Source: an uncultured Oscillospiraceae bacterium (GTDB lineage: Bacteria; Bacillota; Clostridia; Oscillospirales; Oscillospiraceae). Taken from it: 11,114 nucleotides of DNA. Every line of letters starts with the position of its first letter. Within the stretch, counting starts at the first letter, position 1. The notes beneath the pieces are model-generated. The model saw only the letters and a list, made by a program, of their open reading frames with translations. It had not been told where the DNA came from and made no database searches. This document shows positions 7,522 to 11,114 of this stretch, piece by piece. Both the position numbers and the translations under genes were made by a program. The stretch lies in assembly GCA_910577805.1 (NCBI GenBank), contig CAJTOE010000079.1, positions 1 through 11,114 of the forward strand. Direction: 5' to 3'.

Positions 7522-7552
7522 ATTATACACTTTTTCAATATTCAATTGTCAA
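7522..7552 (-). promoter_or_regulatory. Candidate proximal promoter of the mob operon
   Basis: On the minus strand a perfect -35 (TTGACA, 7552-7547) and a perfect -10 (TATAAT, 7527-7522) are separated by 19 bases, two more than ideal. Transcription would start about 40 bases before the mobC TTG codon. The sequence around its -35 (AAACGC, then TTGACAATT) is repeated at the distal promoter at 7696-7724, which points to a shared operator. Confidence 0.6.
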
Positions 7553-7615
7553 GGGCGTTTGTCCCGGTTACTGTCTATGCAATGCCGGAGGGAGCATCGG
7601 CTTTGAAAAACACAA

Positions 7616-7647
7616 TGCACCCAGGTGGTCAAGACCACTTGGGTGCA
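7616..7647. terminator. Long hairpin, possible bidirectional terminator or attenuator
   Basis: A 15-bp inverted repeat (one G-T pair) with a 2-base loop is followed on the plus strand by GAGATTTTTTT and on the minus strand by TTGTGTTTTT, so it could terminate in both directions. On the minus strand it lies between the two mob promoters and overlaps the end of a short leader frame. It could instead serve as the recognition hairpin of the transfer origin. Confidence 0.6.
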
Positions 7648-7685
7648 GAGATTTTTTTCCGATATTCACTTCTGGCATCGCTCAT
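7629..7685 (-). CDS. Possible 18-residue leader peptide upstream of mobC
   Basis: The frame MSDARSEYRKKISAPKWS starts a few bases after the predicted start point of the distal promoter and stops with TGA exactly at the tip of the 7616-7647 hairpin. There is no ribosome site, so translation would have to be leaderless. An overlapping alternative frame from ATG 7678 runs 36 residues to 7568, through the whole hairpin. The placement suggests translation-dependent control of the hairpin, but coding is not proven. Confidence 0.25.
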   Translation of the reverse strand: MSDARSEYRKKISAPKWS

Positions 7686-7695
7686 CGCTGGGGTC

Positions 7696-7724
7696 ATTAT
7701 AGGGCAAACGCAAAGAATTGTCAA
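7696..7724 (-). promoter_or_regulatory. Consensus distal promoter upstream of the mob operon
   Basis: On the minus strand the -35 is TTGACA (7724-7719), the spacer 17 bases and the -10 TATAAT (7701-7696): a full consensus sigma-A promoter. A 7-bp inverted repeat (AAACGCA 7706-7712 and TGCGTTT 7725-7731) brackets the -35 box and looks like an operator. Transcription runs towards the hairpin at 7616-7647 and then mobC. Confidence 0.7.
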
Positions 7725-7764
7725 TGCGTTTTGGTGTCTACTTTTGTCGTATCCCATGAGGTAT

Positions 7765-7998
7765 GCCGCTCTGCGGCGAATGCGGAAACGGCCTCCGTTT
7801 TCCGCCCGGTCAGGCGAGATCGCAGCGGGTGAGGCTGACGGGTTTTTGTGGCGCGGCAGCGCCACATCACCGGCGCGAAGCGCCGGTCAAAGGCGGGTTT
7901 GGGGTGGCAACCCCAACAAGTATCAGACCAGGGGGACAAATGAGCGGAGCGAAATTTGGGCCACGGGTCGATACTTGCTCTACACACTCTCTCCGCTC
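7765..7998. other. Hairpin-rich region, presumed transfer origin (oriT)
   Basis: This gene-free stretch holds five hairpins in 150 bases: 7765-7777 (GCCGC/GCGGC), 7782-7805 (GCGGAAACGG with one bulge), 7848-7865 (GTGGCGC, loop GGCA), 7869-7887 (ACCGGCGC, loop GAA) and 7899-7916 (TTGGGGT, loop GGCA). They are followed by two longer-range inverted repeats that interlock: CAAGTATC (7917-7924) with GATACTTG (7970-7977), and GAGCGGAG (7942-7949) with CTCCGCTC (7991-7998). The position upstream of mobC and the relaxase is where such elements keep oriT. No nic site could be assigned from memory, so the assignment is inferred from structure and context. Confidence 0.6.
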
Positions 7999-8022
7999 TT
8001 CCTGATAAAATGGAAATCTTTT

Positions 8023-8973
8023 TTATTGCGCTCGACGCACTTCGTCTCGGTAGAAGCAGTCACCCTTGAACACAGTAATCAACTCCCTACGGTTTACCAT
8101 AGCTTGGATACGCTTGGCAATCCACCAGTCGCAAATACCCAGTTGGTATCGGCCCAGCACCTCGCCGATAAGTTGACCCACCCGGAAAGATCTGTCATGG
8201 ATATGGGCACGGATAAATGGGTCATAGAAGGCCTCTCCTACACTGTGCAGACGGCCATTGACAACGGTACGCAAGGGTGCATTTTCTTCTCGAAGCTGCG
8301 ACCACTCCATAGCGATAGCTCTGCGGACATTTTTGGGGATTTCCCTCTCCAGAGACAGATACGCCGCCCAGTCCCCAGGAGACAGTTCCCCCCAGTTCAA
8401 ACAAGACTGCGCCGTATTATCTCCCAGCGGCATCCACCGGGGCATCTCCAAAGCGGTCACGGGACAGTCACAGTCCCGCAGTTGCCAAAGCACATCATAA
8501 AACCCACACAGGGAGTAAGGTGCGTTGCTGTACCAGATACGCACAGTCTCGCCGTTTTTTCCTCTCTCTAAAAGCCGCTCCCTGTCCCGCTGGCGTTGTT
8601 CCCAAAGCATATCCCGTTGGGTATGATCGTCCGGGTCGCTGTCCGGGAGTGGGAAGTCGCCCCCTAGCCAAGCGGTGAGCAAATCGAACCGAGCCTTCTC
8701 TACATCAGAGCCGCTTAGGGGGCCAATATCCAGTCCAACAGACGGGCATAGCACATCTCCAGGATTGCCGCCCACAGGCCGCGCCCGGCGGTTCTCCTTC
8801 TCCCTCTGGGCCTTGAATTGGGCCATAGCTTGGTCTTTCTCTTCCTGAGTGGGTTCTTTCTCTCCGTCACCGCAAATAAATCCAATTAGCCCATCATCCC
8901 AACTGGACGGTCCACAATGCGTTGCCAACTTCAATGTTCCACATTCGCTATCAGAAAAAACAACTTGTAGCAT
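8023..8973 (-). CDS. DUF1835/DUF3658 domain protein (IME cargo)
   Basis: This 316-residue protein has an N-terminal DUF1835-like domain, beginning MLQVVFSDSECGTLKLA and containing GGNPGDVLCPSVGLDIG and IRIWYSNAPYSLCGFY-type motifs (actual VRIWYSNAPYSLCGFY). A C-terminal DUF3658-like part carries IGEVLGRYQLGICDWWIAKR near residues 265-285. Proteins of this pair are widespread in Firmicutes, but their biochemical role is unknown to me. A linker at about 38-65 is rich in K, E and R. The ATG at 8973 has GGAG 7 bases upstream, and a good promoter lies at 9021-9049, so it is transcribed separately from the mob genes. It is the only gene of the nested element without an obvious mobility function, hence cargo. 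No signal peptide or membrane segment is visible. Confidence 0.78.
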   Translation of the reverse strand: MLQVVFSDSECGTLKLATHCGPSSWDDGLIGFICGDGEKEPTQEEKDQAMAQFKAQREKENRRARPVGGNPGDVLCPSVGLDIGPLSGSDVEKARFDLLTAWLGGDFPLPDSDPDDHTQRDMLWEQRQRDRERLLERGKNGETVRIWYSNAPYSLCGFYDVLWQLRDCDCPVTALEMPRWMPLGDNTAQSCLNWGELSPGDWAAYLSLEREIPKNVRRAIAMEWSQLREENAPLRTVVNGRLHSVGEAFYDPFIRAHIHDRSFRVGQLIGEVLGRYQLGICDWWIAKRIQAMVNRRELITVFKGDCFYRDEVRRAQ

Positions 8974-9020
8974 GGTAAAAACTCCGTTTCAAATCCCAAT
9001 TTTTCGGATTGTTCTGAAAA

Positions 9021-9049
9021 AGTATAGCATCACAGGAACCAGTTTTCAA
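9021..9049 (-). promoter_or_regulatory. Promoter of the DUF1835/DUF3658 gene
   Basis: On the minus strand TTGAAA (9049-9044), a 17-base spacer and TATACT (9026-9021) make a good sigma-A promoter about 48 bases upstream of the ATG at 8973. It lies just inside the right end of the element (9131), so the cargo gene is expressed independently of the ICE transcript. Confidence 0.65.
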
Positions 9050-9116
9050 GAGGCATATTTCTCTATTCGGCATAGCAGGGCGGGCAGTCAATTCGACAAA
9101 GCTTTCTTGTGATACT

Positions 9117-9257
9117 TTACCACACATGAGCATTCGCGCCGGGGTTGTCGTTGCCGTACCCCTCCAGCAGGTTAATGACACCCCACACGCCCAGGCCAGC
9201 GCCGAGGGCAATTACCAGAACCTTCAAAGTGTCGATAGCAGAAGTGAAAAATTCCAT
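9117..9257 (-). pseudogene. maff2, N-terminal fragment (upstream of the insertion)
   Basis: The frame begins MEFFTSAIDTLKVLVIALGA and runs through GVINLLEGYGNDNPGANA, the first hydrophobic half and the family signature of Maff2. After residue 43 it enters element DNA and ends HVW-stop at 9117. The ATG at 9257 has GGAGGTA about 7 bases upstream, so the fragment can still be translated as a 46-residue one-helix peptide. Joining it at GCT (9131-9129) to the piece at 3034 restores a 73-residue Maff2. It is thus split rather than mutated, and excision should repair it. Confidence 0.87.
9129..9131 (-). repeat. Right attachment site core (GCT on the minus strand)
   Basis: This is the second copy of the 3-base sequence shared by both element junctions. 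On the minus strand the maff2 side reads GGCGCGAAT-GCT and the element side continues CATGTGTGGTAAAG. See the matching site at 3032-3034. Confidence 0.7.
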
Positions 9258-9304
9258 TAAAATACCTCCATAATTGTTGCAAAAATCTTGTTTGAAAGTG
9301 TCAG

Positions 9305-9361
9305 CGGGAAAACTTCCCGGAAATATGAAACGCCGCCGACTGATGGTGTCAGTCAGCGGCG
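9305..9361. other. Two adjacent hairpins between virD4 and maff2
   Basis: The first is CGGGAA/TTCCCG with a 3-base loop (9305-9319). The second is a 13-base inverted repeat with one mismatch and a 5-base loop (9331-9361). They lie in the 5' leader of maff2, 50-100 bases before its start, and opposite to the upstream flank of the plus-strand gene. No clear T tract follows on either strand, so RNA processing, stability or a protein-binding site is as likely as termination. The rest of 9258-9443 shows nothing recognisable apart from the maff2 ribosome site at 9264-9270. Confidence 0.45.
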
Positions 9362-9443
9362 CTACCGGGCCGGGAACGTGGCTTTTGAGTAACAGCGATC
9401 AAAAGCAGCTTGTCCGGCTAGACGGTCAAAGGTTATGCCAGCC

Positions 9444-9472
9444 TTTACAAATACCCGTTTCTGTCGTATAAT
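9444..9472 (+). promoter_or_regulatory. Promoter of the convergent plus-strand gene
   Basis: TTTACA (9444-9449), a 17-base spacer and a perfect TATAAT (9467-9472) lie 30 bases before the ATG at 9502. It is a near-consensus sigma-A promoter and shows that this gene, the only plus-strand gene in the window, is transcribed on its own against the transfer operon. Confidence 0.7.
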
Positions 9473-9501
9473 GCAGACAACACAGATAAATGGGGTTCTC
9501 C

Positions 9502-9975
9502 ATGAATAATAGAGATTTGACTGGCAAGGTAAACTCAGCCATGTACCGGCAATGCCGGGACCGGGGCTTTGCGGCTCCGGTGGATGTGCTGATGGAAATA
9601 GGCTATTTGTCCAAAAAGGACTATGAAAACTGGCGGTATGGGCGCGTCTCCTACCTGGAGCGCGTCTGCACAGCCAATTTAAGCAAGCTGTCTACCGTCA
9701 TGCACCAGATGAGGGTGTATGCGAAAAAGGCGGGATTAAAGCCGTCTTTCTGCTACTATAAACGGTGGGGAGTAAAGAAAAAGGGCGGTCAGGGGCATAA
9801 GCCGGTGATCCCCCTTCGGTTCAGCAAGAGCGGCGATCCAGAGATTGAGCGGTGGTATGCCACCCACTTCGTTGATACAAAGCGGGTCAGCCAGCTAAAG
9901 GCGGCGGCATTGGAGAAAGCGGAGCCGCCCCGTCAGGAGGGGGAATCCCCGGAGGACGGAGCTTCCATTTCGTAG
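9502..9975 (+). CDS. Conserved ICE protein of unknown function, antisense to the virD4 end
   Basis: This 157-residue basic protein begins MNNRDLTGKVNSAMYRQCRD. The ATG at 9502 is chosen over the in-frame ATG at 9490 because a GGGG ribosome site lies 6 bases before it and the later start gives the usual beginning as I remember it. The N-terminal part (VDVLMEIGYLSKKDYENWRYGRVSYLERVC) looks helical and could hold a helix-turn-helix. The middle has KAGLKPSFCYYKRWGVKKKGG and PLRFSKSGDPEIERWYATHFV. The C-terminal ~25 residues are acidic and lie opposite the last codons of virD4. Similar genes occur at this place in related ICEs, but I know of no assigned function. Strong promoter and intact frame argue for a real gene. 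Confidence 0.75.
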   Translation: MNNRDLTGKVNSAMYRQCRDRGFAAPVDVLMEIGYLSKKDYENWRYGRVSYLERVCTANLSKLSTVMHQMRVYAKKAGLKPSFCYYKRWGVKKKGGQGHKPVIPLRFSKSGDPEIERWYATHFVDTKRVSQLKAAALEKAEPPRQEGESPEDGASIS

Positions 9976-11023
9976 CACTCGAAAACATCATCCGGCTTCA
10001 CTGTCAGCCTGCGGGCCAGGAACTTCGCAATATCAAAGTAATTCTTCTTGCTGGAATCCAGCAGATACTTGTACTGCGGGTGCTTGGTAATGTCAAACTT
10101 GTCGGAGAAAAACGGCCTTACGCCCTGCACCTGCAAGATGCACTTGCCGCCGTCCATCACCGCGAGTTCGTCCACGTCCATGAGCGCCCTGCCTAATTTC
10201 TGGTAGTTGACGCCCATACTCCGCTGGCTTCCTCTGGTATCGGACGTGTTATAGCTGTCTATTGTGGCTTTCCCTAAAGTTTCAGAAATCTCCTTTAAGG
10301 TGCTTCTTTCCTTGCCTCCGAGGAACAAAACGCAGGAACAGTTACCGATAATTGTCTCCGCATGGTCCTTGTAGACCGCTTTGAGCTGGCTCTGCGTCTG
10401 CACAACAATGTGCGCGGAAATCTCGCGGGAGCGAATCACGCTGATGAGGTGCTGGAAGTTGGGAATCTTCTGGTTGGCGAACTCGTCCAGAAGGCAGGTG
10501 ACGTGGGTTTTCAATGCGCCGCCGTTCTCTAAAGCCTTGTCGCACAGGACGTTGAACATCTGCGTGTAGACCATGGCTGAGATGAAATTGAAGGTCATAT
10601 CCGTATCGGAGACGATACAGAACAGCGCCGTTTTCCGGTCCCCAATCTTGTCCAGTTCCAGGTCGTCGCCCTCCATGAGCTGACGGACCTCTTTAATGTC
10701 AAAGGGAGCCATCCGAGCGCCGCAGGAAATCAGGATTGACTTAGCTGTTTTGCCCGCTGCCATTTTGTATTTGACATACTGCCGGACGGCAAAGTGTTCG
10801 GGGTCACGCTGTTGCAACTGTTCAAACATCAAATCAACGGCATTTTTGAAGTTTTCATCATCTTCACGCACTTCTGAGGCGTTTAACATTTCCAACAATG
10901 TGGTCATGTTCTTTTCTTCCTCCGGGGCTTCGTACCAGATATAGGCTATCAACGCCTGATAGTACAACGCCTCGGCCTTAGCCCAGAAATCTTCACCGCC
11001 CTTGCTGTCCTCGCCCTTGGATA
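9933..11023 (-). CDS. VirD4/TraG-type coupling protein, 3' exon (5' part outside window)
   Basis: This is the C-terminal ~363 residues of the coupling ATPase that brings the relaxase-DNA complex to the secretion channel. The Walker B motif is CLLDEFAN (around 10475-10500). The family-typical stretches AAGKTAKSILISCGARMAPFD, TALFCIVSDTD, IRSREISAHIVVQTQSQLKA, FLGGKERSTLKEISETLGK, NTSDTRGSQRSMGVNYQKLG and MDGGKCILQVQGVRPFFSDKFD are all present. The frame remains open upstream to 11090, but the residues there have no VirD4 character and fall inside group II intron structure, so the real exon begins near 11023-11020. Walker A and the transmembrane part must lie in the upstream exon. It overlaps the convergent plus-strand gene by 43 bases. 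Confidence 0.88.
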
Positions 11024-11114
11024 GTGATAGGTAAGACTCTGGTTTTAACGCCTCGGTCTTTTCCCCCACTCCACACCGGACGGGCGCCATTTCGACGCAT
11101 CCGGCGCACCCTCT
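11024..11114 (-). ncRNA. 3' end of a group II intron (domains V and VI) interrupting virD4
   Basis: On the minus strand 11107-11073 folds as a domain V hairpin: lower stem GCGCCGGAT with GTCCGGTGT, upper stem GCGTC with GGCGC, a GAAA-containing loop and a 2-base CC bulge on the 3' side, which is the diagnostic layout. The following 11062-11031 folds as domain VI (AAGAC with GTCTT closing the stem). An unpaired A at 11032, 8 bases before the 3' end, fits the branch point. The intron then ends CCTATCAC (an AY end) at 11024. The rest, including any reverse transcriptase, lies outside the window. The domain V loop has five bases rather than four, so slight divergence is possible. Confidence 0.7.

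Larger units (their letters stand above)
3035..9131 (-). mobile_element. Nested integrative mobilizable element inserted in maff2
   Basis: The element is about 6097 bp counting one copy of the GCT core. It carries, in order of minus-strand transcription, a DUF1835/DUF3658 gene, a hairpin-rich presumed transfer origin, mobC, a relaxase, a cysteine-rich VLP gene, a tnpW-like gene and a TnpX-like large serine recombinase. It has its own integration and DNA-processing functions but no coupling protein or secretion genes, which defines a mobilizable rather than conjugative element. Its boundaries come from the exact in-frame rejoining of the two maff2 pieces. It resembles Tn4451-type mobilizable transposons in gene content (TnpX, TnpW) but has a different relaxase and no visible antibiotic resistance gene. 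Confidence 0.88.
1..11114 (-). mobile_element. Segment of a Tn1549-like integrative conjugative element
   Basis: The conserved minus-strand order coupling protein, Maff2, TrbL/VirB6-like, SpoVG-like, XF1762-like, DUF3848/3849, PrgI is the transfer block of Tn1549/CTn-type ICEs in Clostridia. The expected next gene on the left is the VirB4 ATPase, and a strong ribosome site (AAGGAGGT) lies exactly at the left edge. Neither end of the ICE is in the window. Family names come from my reading of the protein sequences; no search was run. Confidence 0.85.

Noticed and set aside
7765..7916. CRISPR-like array of short repeats
   Set aside because: The hairpin arms differ from one another in sequence and spacing; only the GGCA loop recurs. 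This is structural DNA, not a direct-repeat array.
7465..8571. 368-codon plus-strand frame through the presumed oriT and into the DUF1835/DUF3658 gene
   Set aside because: It runs through hairpins, promoters and a terminator-like stem and lies antisense to a recognised gene; the product has no coherent domain.
11024..11090. ATG at 11090 as the start of the coupling protein
   Set aside because: The residues encoded from 11090 to 11024 are not VirD4-like and overlap group II intron domains V and VI; the protein would lack Walker A.

Overview
The window is part of a GC-rich integrative conjugative element (ICE) of the Tn1549/CTn type found in gut Clostridia (Oscillospiraceae/Lachnospiraceae-like). 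The evidence is the minus-strand order VirD4-type coupling protein, Maff2, TrbL/VirB6-like membrane protein, SpoVG-like, XF1762-like, DUF3848/DUF3849 and PrgI. The genes are tightly packed, with Gram-positive ribosome sites. The species cannot be named from the sequence.

Layout, right to left (the direction of transcription). 11114-11024: the 3' end of a group II intron (domains V and VI), whose body lies outside the window. 11023-9933: the 3' exon of virD4. 9502-9975: a convergent plus-strand gene of unknown function that overlaps the end of virD4. 9257-9117: the N-terminal part of a split maff2 gene. 9131-3035: a nested mobile element of about 6.1 kb. 3034-2939: the C-terminal part of maff2. 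2925-1: trbL/virB6, spoVG-like, XF1762-like, DUF3848/3849 and prgI, the last running off the left edge.

The nested element is an integrative mobilizable element (IME). It carries a TnpX-like large serine recombinase, a TnpW-like small protein, a cysteine-rich VLP protein, a HUH relaxase, a MobC accessory protein, a hairpin-rich presumed oriT, and a DUF1835/DUF3658 cargo gene. It has no coupling protein or secretion channel of its own, so it probably uses the conjugation machine of the ICE it sits in. Joining the two maff2 pieces at a shared GCT restores an uninterrupted 73-residue Maff2 protein. This fixes the element's ends to within a few bases and predicts a scarless excision.

Most striking points: (1) two independent selfish elements (the IME and a group II intron) sit in neighbouring conjugation genes; (2) the predicted circular junction of the IME has an 8-bp palindrome; (3) the 0.55 kb upstream of mobC holds two related promoters, a short leader ORF ending in a terminator-like hairpin, and a run of hairpins with two interlocking inverted repeats; (4) a cargo gene of unknown function has its own good promoter next to the IME end.
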